Positions 1 to 5,461 of a stretch of 5,576 nt of DNA are shown piece by piece. Every line of letters begins with the position of its first letter. Within the stretch, counting starts at the first letter, position 1. The notes under the pieces are model-generated. The model was not told the DNA's origin. It worked only from the letters and a program-made list of their open reading frames with translations, and ran no database searches. Both the position numbers and the translations under genes were made by a program. Origin of the DNA: Ignavibacteria bacterium (GTDB lineage Bacteria; Bacteroidota; Ignavibacteria; Kapaibacteriales; UBA4661); NCBI GenBank assembly GCA_013298375.1, contig JAAFHM010000334.1, positions 1-5,576 on the forward strand, written 5' to 3'.

Positions 1-69
1 TTCGAGCGATTCTCATGCAGATTCTCATAGATTTCGTATCTTTCCGCTTCGGTGAAATGTCGGGTACAT
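1..69 (-). pseudogene. Possible IS30-type transposase, N-terminal fragment, frameshifted
   Basis: Seen: the minus strand from base 65 to the window edge reads TRHFTEAERYEIYENLHENR, then S. There is no ATG in that frame, and a TAA lies upstream in it. An ATG at 69-67 sits one base out of frame. Dropping one C from the CCC at 64-62 would give a protein starting MYRHFTEAERYEIYENL. Known: IS30-family transposases commonly open with a segment like LTxxERxxIxxLLxxGxS, just before the helix-turn-helix that binds the element ends. Inference: this is the start of such a transposase running off the left edge, inactivated by one inserted base or carrying a sequencing error. The IS30-like end sequence behind it (73-100) supports this. 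Only 21 codons are visible, so a chance resemblance or another DNA-binding protein remains possible. Confidence 0.4.
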
Positions 70-72
70 CTC

Positions 73-100
73 GTTTCGTTGTAAATTACAACTTGAATCT
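73..100 (-). mobile_element. Possible IS30-family terminal inverted repeat
   Basis: On the minus strand this segment starts AGATTCAAGTTG and ends ACAACGAAAC. From memory, IS30 ends contain AGATTCAATTGG followed by TCAACGCAAC, so the two halves match well with a few extra bases between them. It lies just upstream of the transposase-like fragment, as an element end should. The other end is outside the window, so no terminal repeat pairing or target duplication can be tested here. Confidence 0.35.
78..92. repeat. Perfect 15-bp palindrome
   Basis: GTTGTAAATTACAAC has two perfect 7-bp arms around a single central A. It lies 41 bp upstream of the 56-codon ORF and about 10 bp upstream of the ATG of the transposase-like fragment. 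It could be a dimeric-repressor operator or part of a transposase binding site in the element end. The inverted repeat itself is certain; the role is unknown. Confidence 0.5.
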
Positions 101-132
101 TTTATTGTCCACAATCCTATTTACAATCTCTC

Positions 133-303
133 ATGTATTCCATAATCACTACCAAATTCACGAGCAATCAACAATTTGAAGATTTTTTAAACTGCCCGAT
201 GAATTACGAGGACTCTATGAAAATGCTCATGGAAAACCAAAAAATTACCCTGCCTAAGCCAGCAGATACGCCATTACCGAAGAAACAACCCCGAAACCGT
301 TAA
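133..303 (+). CDS. Hypothetical small protein, 56 aa
   Basis: An ATG-to-TAA frame of 56 residues starting MYSIITTKFTSNQQFEDFLN. No family is recognised and there is no signal peptide or membrane segment. The first half is mixed, with an acidic patch (NYEDS) and a Met-rich run (MKMLME). The tail is rich in Pro, Lys and Arg (PKPADTPLPKKQPRNR) and looks disordered and basic. There is no Shine-Dalgarno sequence, but the annotated genes here lack one too. It ends 31 bp before aguB on the same strand, so it could be a leader gene of that operon. The frame stays open upstream to a TGA at 94-96, so the ATG at 133 may be internal to a gene truncated by the mobile element. A chance ORF is also possible at this length. 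Confidence 0.4.
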   Translation: MYSIITTKFTSNQQFEDFLNCPMNYEDSMKMLMENQKITLPKPADTPLPKKQPRNR

Positions 304-334
304 AAAACTCTTCTCGACTTTTTTCACAATCACC

Positions 335-1228
335 ATGCACCAAACCTTCAAAACCGCCCTCGTTCAAATGTCCATGAGCGCCGATAAAACCGTGAATCTT
401 CGGCGTGGCGCAGAATATATCGAACAAGCCGCCGATGCGGGCGCACAGCTTGTATGCTTGCCAGAACTCTTTCTTTCGCCCTATTTCTGCCAACGCGAAG
501 ACTCCGCGCTTTTCGATCTCGCCGAAGAATATCCCAAAAGCGAGACGATAAGCATTCTCCGCGCCGTTGCAAAAAAAACAAAAACCGTTGTGATAGCGCC
601 TATTTTTGAGCGCCGAGCGCCCGGAATTTACCACAACAGCGCGGCAATTCTGGATGCAGACGGCGAGATAGCGGGCTTCTACCGCAAAATGCACATTCCG
701 GACGATCCCGCATTTTATGAAAAATACTACTTTACCCCCGGCGACCTCGGTTTTAAGGCATTTGACACGAAAGTTGGGCGTATCGCAACGCTCATTTGCT
801 GGGATCAATGGTATCCCGAAGGCGCACGCTTGGCGGCATTGCACGGTGCTGTGATTGTTTTTTATCCCACCGCCATCGGCTGGCATCCCGACGAAAAAGA
901 GCGCTACGGCACAGCACAACACGATGCCTGGCGCACAGTGCAGCGCGGTCATGCCGTTGCAAACGGTGTGTACGTCGCTGCCACCAATCGCACTGGTCTT
1001 GAAACCGACCCCAAAACCGGTACGCAGATTGATTTTTGGGGACAATCATTTATCGCCGACCCTCAAGGAGTCTTGCTTGCAGAGGCATCCGTGAGCAGCG
1101 AAGAAATTATTTATGCCGACGTTGACACCAAGCATCTTGAAACCATACGTCGCAACTGGCCCTTTTTGCGCGACCGCCGCATTGATGCTTACGGCGACAT
1201 TACCAAACGTTTTATTGAGACTGCGTAA
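335..1228 (+). CDS. aguB: N-carbamoylputrescine amidohydrolase (nitrilase superfamily)
   Basis: This 297-residue cytosolic enzyme hydrolyses N-carbamoylputrescine to putrescine, CO2 and ammonia, the last step from agmatine to putrescine. The nitrilase-superfamily Glu-Lys-Cys triad is visible: Glu44 in CLPELFLSPYF, Lys118 in FYRKMHIPDDP and Cys155 in TLICWDQWYPEGARL. The segments HPDEKERYG, GVYVAATNRTG and the C-terminal RRNWPFLRDRRIDAYGDI are typical of the AguB branch rather than of general nitrilases. Length is normal for the family and the ATG start aligns with it. The leader (CACAATCACC before ATG) has no Shine-Dalgarno sequence. aguA follows after 20 bp, which makes the specificity call firm. 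AguB and AguA open with the same 11 bases, ATGCACCAAAC. Confidence 0.96.
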   Translation: MHQTFKTALVQMSMSADKTVNLRRGAEYIEQAADAGAQLVCLPELFLSPYFCQREDSALFDLAEEYPKSETISILRAVAKKTKTVVIAPIFERRAPGIYHNSAAILDADGEIAGFYRKMHIPDDPAFYEKYYFTPGDLGFKAFDTKVGRIATLICWDQWYPEGARLAALHGAVIVFYPTAIGWHPDEKERYGTAQHDAWRTVQRGHAVANGVYVAATNRTGLETDPKTGTQIDFWGQSFIADPQGVLLAEASVSSEEIIYADVDTKHLETIRRNWPFLRDRRIDAYGDITKRFIETA

Positions 1229-1248
1229 CCGCCCATTCCTAAAAAAAT

Positions 1249-2328
1249 ATGCACCAAACACCCGCACAACAAGGTTTCATCATGCCCGCCGAATGGGAGC
1301 GCCACAAAGCAACATGGCTTGGCTGGCCCCTTAATTCGGAGGATTGGCCCGGCAAATTCGTTCCCATTCGCTGGGTTTATGGCGAAATCGTCCGCGCTAT
1401 CACACGCGGTGGCGAACTAGTGCGCATCGTCGTTGACAACGACCGCCACGAGGAACAAGCCCGCTTGGTGCTTGGCAAAGTCGGTGTTGCAATGGAAAAC
1501 GTCGAGTTTTTCCAATACCGCATGAATCGAGGCTGGATGCGGGATTGTATGCCGGCGTTTGTCAAACGCACCGTCGCAAGCGCATCGGGACTAGCGACGG
1601 AACACGCGGCGGTGAAATTCACCTTCAACGGCTGGGCAAAGTACGATAACTGGCAATTCGACAACGCTCTTGCAAGCCGCATCAGCACTCGCACGGGCTG
1701 GCGTATTATCGAAGCAATGCTGGAGAAACGACACGTTGTTTTGGAGGGCGGTGCGATTGATGTCAACGGCTTGGGAACACTGCTTACGACGGAAGAATGC
1801 CTTCTCGACCCTGCCGTACAGGTGCGCAATCCGGGCATGAGCCGCACTGAAACCGAGCAAGCGCTCAAAGATAATCTCGGCGTGACCAACATCCTCTGGC
1901 TTGGAAAGGGCATTGCGGGCGACGACACGCACGGACACGTGGACGATTTGTGCCGTTTTGTGAATCCCACAACCGTCGTTCTCGTGCAAGAGGACAACCC
2001 CTACGATGCGAATTATCGGCTTTTGGAAGAAAACCGCGAGCGTTTGGAAGGAATGCACCTCGAAAACGGCTCCCGTATTGATGTTGTGCCGCTTCCGATG
2101 CCCGCGCCACTTCTCTTCGATGGGATGCGGCTTCCGGCGAGTTATGCAAATTTTTACATCAGCAATCACGCCGTGTTGATGCCTACCTTCAATGACCCCA
2201 ATGACCGCAAGGCGCTTGGTATCTTGTCGGAACTTTTCCCAGACCGCCCGGTGATTGGGATTCATGCCGTTGATTTAGTCTGGGGTTTGGGGACGCTGCA
2301 TTGCCTAACGCATGAAGAACCCGCATAA
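1249..2328 (+). CDS. aguA: Agmatine deiminase
   Basis: This 359-residue protein of the PAD_porph family (guanidino-group-modifying fold) converts agmatine to N-carbamoylputrescine and ammonia, feeding AguB. Visible signatures are MPAEWERHKATWLGWP (residues 12-27), WMRD (96-99), LEGGAIDVNG with Glu166 (165-174), TTEECLLDP (180-188), GDDTHGHVDD with His230 (224-233), and the nucleophile Cys352 in GTLHCLTHEEP near the C-terminus. The start at 1249 gives about 11 residues before the conserved MPAEWE, as in homologues; an in-frame ATG at 1282 falls exactly on that motif and is less likely. The leader CCTAAAAAAAT has no Shine-Dalgarno sequence. After WMRD the protein reads CMPAFV where many family members have a Gly-Pro; this probably marks a subfamily rather than a defect. 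Confidence 0.96.
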   Translation: MHQTPAQQGFIMPAEWERHKATWLGWPLNSEDWPGKFVPIRWVYGEIVRAITRGGELVRIVVDNDRHEEQARLVLGKVGVAMENVEFFQYRMNRGWMRDCMPAFVKRTVASASGLATEHAAVKFTFNGWAKYDNWQFDNALASRISTRTGWRIIEAMLEKRHVVLEGGAIDVNGLGTLLTTEECLLDPAVQVRNPGMSRTETEQALKDNLGVTNILWLGKGIAGDDTHGHVDDLCRFVNPTTVVLVQEDNPYDANYRLLEENRERLEGMHLENGSRIDVVPLPMPAPLLFDGMRLPASYANFYISNHAVLMPTFNDPNDRKALGILSELFPDRPVIGIHAVDLVWGLGTLHCLTHEEPA

Positions 2329-2332
2329 AACC

Positions 2333-2947
2333 ATGACGAAAGCGCCATTACGCCTTCTGCTCAAACAACGCCGTGCAGCGATTTCACCTGAATTGCGTCA
2401 GCAAAAAAACGGGGAAATTGCCGCTAATGTTTGTCGCGCAACGTGGTGGCAAAACGCCCAGACCGTGCATATTTACTGCTCTTTTGGCACGGAAGTTATG
2501 ACGGAGACTCTCCGCGATGAGGCACTCCGCTTGCAAAAGCGCGTGATTGTGCCGATTGCCGAAGCGGATAGTCCCATTTTGCGCCATGCCGAAATTTTTC
2601 CCGAAACCCGCTTTATTGCTGATGCGTGGGGTATTCCCCTGCCAACGGCGGAAAGCAGTGTTGGCTGTAACCCGCTTCGTATCATGTCTGCGGAGGATTG
2701 CATCATCATTCCACTCTTGGGATTTGACGCGAATCGGCATCGTTTGGGCTACGGGCGCGGCTATTATGACCGTTTTTTGGGAAGTTTTTATGACAATGCA
2801 GCCTCAAAGCCGCTCTACGTCGGACTTGCCTTCGCTCAGGCACAATATATTGCCGAAGGTCTGCCAACAGAAGCAACGGATGTTCCACTTGACGTTATCG
2901 TCACGGAGCAAGGTTTTTTCGGACTTCCGCAAGCATTCGGTGCATAG
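2333..2947 (+). CDS. 5-formyltetrahydrofolate cyclo-ligase (MTHFS family)
   Basis: This 204-residue cytosolic enzyme uses ATP to convert 5-formyltetrahydrofolate to 5,10-methenyltetrahydrofolate, returning a storage or inhibitory folate to one-carbon metabolism. The N-terminal KAPLRLLLKQRRAAIS matches the family's basic first helix. The signature GFDANRHRLGYGRGYYDRFL (about residues 130-149) carries the nucleotide-binding RLGYGxGYYDR, and VPLDVIVTEQGFF near the end is also typical. I chose the ATG at 2333, 4 nt after the aguA stop, because family members begin just before the KxxLR helix. An ATG at 2312 would add seven residues and overlap aguA by 17 nt. The short gap suggests translational coupling to aguA. 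There is no obvious metabolic link to putrescine synthesis. Its last 47 bp overlap the opposite-strand ligase gene. The bacterial gene is sometimes called ygfA or fau. Confidence 0.92.
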   Translation: MTKAPLRLLLKQRRAAISPELRQQKNGEIAANVCRATWWQNAQTVHIYCSFGTEVMTETLRDEALRLQKRVIVPIAEADSPILRHAEIFPETRFIADAWGIPLPTAESSVGCNPLRIMSAEDCIIIPLLGFDANRHRLGYGRGYYDRFLGSFYDNAASKPLYVGLAFAQAQYIAEGLPTEATDVPLDVIVTEQGFFGLPQAFGA

Positions 2948-4322
2948 CACGGCGGTCGGTGCTGCCTTTGGGCGTTTTCAACCAATCTTTTACTTGCCAG
3001 CAATGCAGAGTGCCAAAAATTTCAGGAGAAACACCGAGAACGTCAGGAATAATGCGCTTTAACTCCACGGTAGAGGGGATATTTTCTCGAAAAGCAAGGC
3101 ATACAGCGCATTTCTCGCCATCCAGCGTCGTTATCATTGCCTCCACGCAGCCTTCAAGGCGGCTTTTGAGCAATGCCTCCCAAATCGGTGCCGGAATAAA
3201 GCGCCCATTTGTCAATTTGAACGCATCGTCGGTGCGTCCGACAAAACAATAATCTGTCGAAGCCTCTCCCTGCCTAGTCCCAGAGCAAATCTTGACGTAA
3301 TCGCCCGTGTTGACCCAACGCTCTGGCGAAAGCCTCGCCAAACCTTGCTCCGTCCAAAGACCGCAATGCGCATTGTCGCCCCGAAATTCGAGAACTCCGT
3401 CAGCGCTCGTGCGGATTTCACAGCCAAGAGCCGCTCCCAAATATCCCGCTTCCCACACGCCCGATGCGCCAAGCGTAATGCCTGGTGCAGCCTCCGTCTG
3501 TCCATAGCCCGTGCGTAGGCGCGTCGTGCGAAGAAACTCCGCCAAATCAGCATTCACGGGCGCTCCGCCAATGACTCCGCCTTGCAAGCCGCGTAGAAAG
3601 TCGCGTCCTTCGGGTAGTGCGGCAAGTCGCTCTGCCGTGAGTGGAACCATTGAGCAATGGGTGATATGGTGTTCTTGCGCTAAGGCGATGACTTGTGCGA
3701 TTTCCCGACCATTGTTTGCGTCGCGCACGATTTCTGCCCCCGCAAAAAACGCCGTAAAAAAATCAATAATCAAACCAAAAGCATGATGCAACGGCAGCAC
3801 CGATAACACTCGTGCCGCAGAATAGGCATCAGCCCGTGCGTCGTGCAAGGAGAGTACCGGTAAATGACTGTCAATAACGCTGAAAATATTTGTTGCCGAA
3901 AGAGCGACCCAACGCGGCTCAGTTGTTGTACCTGAAGTAGCGAGAAGCAAGGAAACGTCGGGTGTTGGTGGGTGCTTGGTTGGGAATATTGCACGAAAAC
4001 CATGCTCGTCAACGATGGCGGATATGTCCAGAAACCGCTCCCTCTCTGGTGTTGCAGCATTTGGCGGCAAGAGCGCAATCGTACACCCTTCCCACAAACC
4101 CGCAAGCATCCACGCCAAAAAATGGCGGTTTGGCGGCAGAGCAAGCAGAATGCGGTCTCCGGCACGCACTCCTTCCTCACGCAAGATTTCAAGGCGCTCC
4201 CGAACGCAATACCACAGCGAGGCGGCTGGCAGCACACCTTCGGCATCCACCCAAAGCGGATAGGGTTTTTCAAATAAACGTTCTCGGAGGCGTTCTTGCC
4301 AAAGCGAGTATTTGTACGACAT
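2901..4322 (-). CDS. AMP-dependent synthetase/ligase (acyl-CoA synthetase-like), atypical
   Basis: A 473-residue member of the ANL adenylating superfamily, expected to activate a carboxylic acid as acyl-AMP and pass it to CoA or another thiol; the substrate cannot be read from sequence. Core motifs in order: A3 P-loop LLATSGTTTEPRWV (126-139), LPLHHAFG (176-183), A5 GYGQTEAAP (272-280), A7 WVNTGD (336-341), A8 FVGRTDDAFKLTNGRFIP (360-377), and A10 region LKTPKGSTDRR (448-458). Two positions are odd: the P-loop has TSGTTTEPR instead of TSGTTGxPK, and A10 has Ser454 where the catalytic Lys of xGKxxR normally sits. It is a little shorter than most acyl-CoA ligases. The start at 4322 (MSYKYSLWQERLRERL) is where family-like sequence begins. 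The frame continues upstream to an ATG at 4478, but those 52 residues look non-coding and would overlap another frame. It ends TGA CGA TAA. It is probably co-transcribed with the PAP2-like gene. Confidence 0.88.
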   Translation of the reverse strand: MSYKYSLWQERLRERLFEKPYPLWVDAEGVLPAASLWYCVRERLEILREEGVRAGDRILLALPPNRHFLAWMLAGLWEGCTIALLPPNAATPERERFLDISAIVDEHGFRAIFPTKHPPTPDVSLLLATSGTTTEPRWVALSATNIFSVIDSHLPVLSLHDARADAYSAARVLSVLPLHHAFGLIIDFFTAFFAGAEIVRDANNGREIAQVIALAQEHHITHCSMVPLTAERLAALPEGRDFLRGLQGGVIGGAPVNADLAEFLRTTRLRTGYGQTEAAPGITLGASGVWEAGYLGAALGCEIRTSADGVLEFRGDNAHCGLWTEQGLARLSPERWVNTGDYVKICSGTRQGEASTDYCFVGRTDDAFKLTNGRFIPAPIWEALLKSRLEGCVEAMITTLDGEKCAVCLAFRENIPSTVELKRIIPDVLGVSPEIFGTLHCWQVKDWLKTPKGSTDRRAMHRMLAEVRKNLAP

Positions 4323-4330
4323 AGCGGCGT

Positions 4331-4621
4331 TTAGGGGACGGAAAATTTGTGAGGAGTACAATGAACGTAGTTCAAGATATACTGAAGAAGGTCGAAAAAT
4401 TCTTCCCGTTCGGCGGCTGAGGAGAGGAAATATGCTTCCGTTGGGCGGGTTTGACGTAGGCAATTTGCAGCTATTCAAGTGCCTAGAACGCTGCTGTATT
4501 CACCCCTTAATAAAGCAGGACTGTTCAGTTCTACGGGTGGTAGTGGTAAAAGCGACACGCCCCGTTTTTGAGCTTTTGTGAACTCCGCCACGCTTGATTG
4601 GGGTGTTGTCAAAGCAACCAT
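4331..4621 (-). pseudogene. 97-codon frame split by an in-frame TGA (unknown protein)
   Basis: Directly after the PAP2-like stop (TAAATG), a minus-strand frame starts MVALTTPQSSVAEFTKAQKR and runs 48 codons to a TGA at 4477-4475. The same frame then stays open for 47 more codons, including TEAYFLSSAAEREEFFDLLQ and YILNYVHCTPHKFSVP, and ends at a TAA 8 bp before the ligase ATG. It therefore fills the gap between its neighbours almost exactly and reads like protein throughout, with helix-like acidic segments in the second half. No family is recognised. Simplest reading: a small operon gene with a nonsense mutation (TGG to TGA would restore Trp in LGT-W-IAAN). Alternatives are a genuine 48-residue protein translationally coupled to the PAP2 gene (4475-4621) with a chance open tail, recoding at UGA, or a sequencing error. 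No good selenocysteine-insertion hairpin is apparent just after the TGA. Confidence 0.42.
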
Positions 4622-5257
4622 TTATCGCAAAAAATAGCGTAATTGTACGGCTGTCAGACAAAGCCCGATAAGCGACCCGACTATGACCTGCCCTATTGTA
4701 TGTTTGCGTAGAACCACGCGCGAAATACCAACAATCGGCACTAACGCAAACCAAGGCGCAATCGCCAGACCAAAGTGAAATGCCCACGCCACCACCGCCC
4801 CACCGACACCAGTAGCATGAATGCTGACTTTCCACCAGCGCGTAATGAGTTGTACCAAGAGCGTATTGGTAACAAAGCAAAACATCAACCATGTCACAAG
4901 CGGTGGCGCACCTAGCCAATACACTACCACAAACCCAACACAATTACTCGCCAAACCTACAATAAAAGGCTTGCGGCGTTCTTCGCGGAGGTCGAGATCG
5001 ACCGAGCCGACGCGCCCGGAAAGTTTCAGATAGACGACATAACCGGAAATGATGAGCGTTGTCGAAAGCAAACACACACACCATATCAGCCACTTGCGTT
5101 CCAGAGGAAGCGTCGTGTCTTGAGCGAGTATTGCCGAAAACGTAAATACTGGTAGCACCACTGGGCTGAAAACCGCCGAGACAACGAGCGAGGAATAATA
5201 GACGGTTTTGCGCAGGGCGCTTAATTCTGCGGTCGGCGTAGTAAGGACTGTTGCCAT
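4622..5257 (-). CDS. PAP2-like integral membrane protein
   Basis: A 211-residue, very hydrophobic protein with about six probable transmembrane segments (roughly 22-45, 57-77, 99-116, 119-138, 148-175 and 187-206). It resembles the PAP2/type 2 phosphatidic acid phosphatase superfamily, whose members remove phosphate from lipid phosphates at the membrane. Degenerate versions of the three PAP2 motifs can be aligned: REERRKPF (91-98) for KxxxxxxRP, KVSIHATG (143-150, His147) for PSGH, and SRVVLRKHTIGQ (179-190, Arg180, His186) for SRxxxxxHxxxD. The last Asp is Gln190 and the Pro of PSGH is absent, so activity is uncertain. The ATG at 5257 is followed by a plausible cytosolic N-terminus before the first membrane segment. 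It lies downstream of the aldolase gene and the inverted-repeat element, and its stop codon abuts the ATG of the next frame. Confidence 0.75.
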   Translation of the reverse strand: MATVLTTPTAELSALRKTVYYSSLVVSAVFSPVVLPVFTFSAILAQDTTLPLERKWLIWCVCLLSTTLIISGYVVYLKLSGRVGSVDLDLREERRKPFIVGLASNCVGFVVVYWLGAPPLVTWLMFCFVTNTLLVQLITRWWKVSIHATGVGGAVVAWAFHFGLAIAPWFALVPIVGISRVVLRKHTIGQVIVGSLIGLCLTAVQLRYFLR

Positions 5258-5285
5258 AGACGAAGCAAAAAATAGAACAAAAAGT

Positions 5286-5450
5286 GTAATTGGTCAGGTA
5301 TCTCCATCTGGCGGCTTAGGATCGCAAGAATGCCGCAACCCGAATGGGTTTCCCGGAAATGTTTACGTCGCTTATTTTCCGGTTAATTCTCCGATAATCC
5401 GTTCTACGCTTAGAAAAGCGTAGAACGGAACGATACAACTGACCAATTAC
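5286..5450. other. 165-bp inverted-repeat element: structured RNA or MITE-like
   Basis: GTAATTGGTCAG (5286-5297) and CTGACCAATTAC (5439-5450) are perfect 12-bp inverted repeats. Past a 2-nt bulge the pairing resumes for 5 bp (GTATC 5298-5302 with GATAC 5432-5436). Inside are four further stems: GCGGC 5311-5315 with 5332-5336; AACCC 5337-5341 with 5346-5350 around loop GAAT; CCGGAAA 5353-5359 with 5376-5382; and a 14-bp hairpin at 5398-5429. The second and third stems abut, and the last ends two bases from the closing helix, as in a folded multi-branched RNA. The element starts 11 bp after the aldolase stop and ends 28 bp before the PAP2-like ATG. On the minus strand the closing helix is followed by ACACTTTTTG. 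It may be a 5' leader, an ncRNA, or a small non-autonomous transposable element with terminal repeats. I do not recognise its family. Confidence 0.6.
5398..5429. terminator. Strong 14-bp hairpin, possible terminator or RNA-stability stem
   Basis: TCCGTTCTACGCTT pairs perfectly with AAGCGTAGAACGGA around the 4-nt loop AGAA. It lies 32 bp after the aldolase stop on the minus strand, where a transcription terminator would be expected. Neither strand has the run of T that an intrinsic terminator needs right after the stem, so it may instead stabilise the upstream mRNA end, be a processing site, or be one arm of the larger element around it. The stem is certain; the role is a guess. Confidence 0.4.
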
Positions 5451-5461
5451 CCCAAAAATTA

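Noticed and set aside
254..1045. Long minus-strand ORF of 263 codons opposite aguB
   Set aside because: It is the mirror of a gene with a complete catalytic triad and its translation shows no domain pattern. Similar shadows opposite aguA were dropped for the same reason.
4361..4420. Plus-strand 19-codon ORF (MNVVQDILKKVEKFFPFGG) preceded by GAGGAG at 4351-4356
   Set aside because: The ribosome-site-like sequence is unusual here, but other starts in the window do not use such sites, and the ORF is antisense to the better supported minus-strand frame at 4331-4621.
4430..4477. Selenocysteine insertion at the in-frame TGA
   Set aside because: I could not find a stable hairpin with a suitable loop just downstream of the TGA, and the context LGT-x-IAAN does not resemble a redox motif.
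4323..4478. N-terminal extension of the AMP-ligase to an ATG at 4478
   Set aside because: The 52 extra residues are Ser/Arg/Pro-rich without family similarity and overlap the 97-codon frame; the ATG at 4322 is where family-like sequence begins.
4312..4581. Plus-strand ORF of 89 codons between the ligase and PAP2-like genes, with an internal ATG at 4432 after GGAGAGG
   Set aside because: Composition is not protein-like, it begins inside the ligase gene, and it is antisense to the frame that fits the operon spacing.
5286..5320. Similarity of GGTCAGG at 5292-5298 to the SRP (4.5S) RNA apical motif
   Set aside because: The diagnostic GGAAGGAAGCAGCC-type sequence does not follow, and the fold is multi-branched rather than one long hairpin.
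5208..5423. Plus-strand ORF of 71 codons across the inverted-repeat element
   Set aside because: It starts inside the PAP2-like gene on the opposite strand and runs through the palindromic stems; nothing suggests protein coding.
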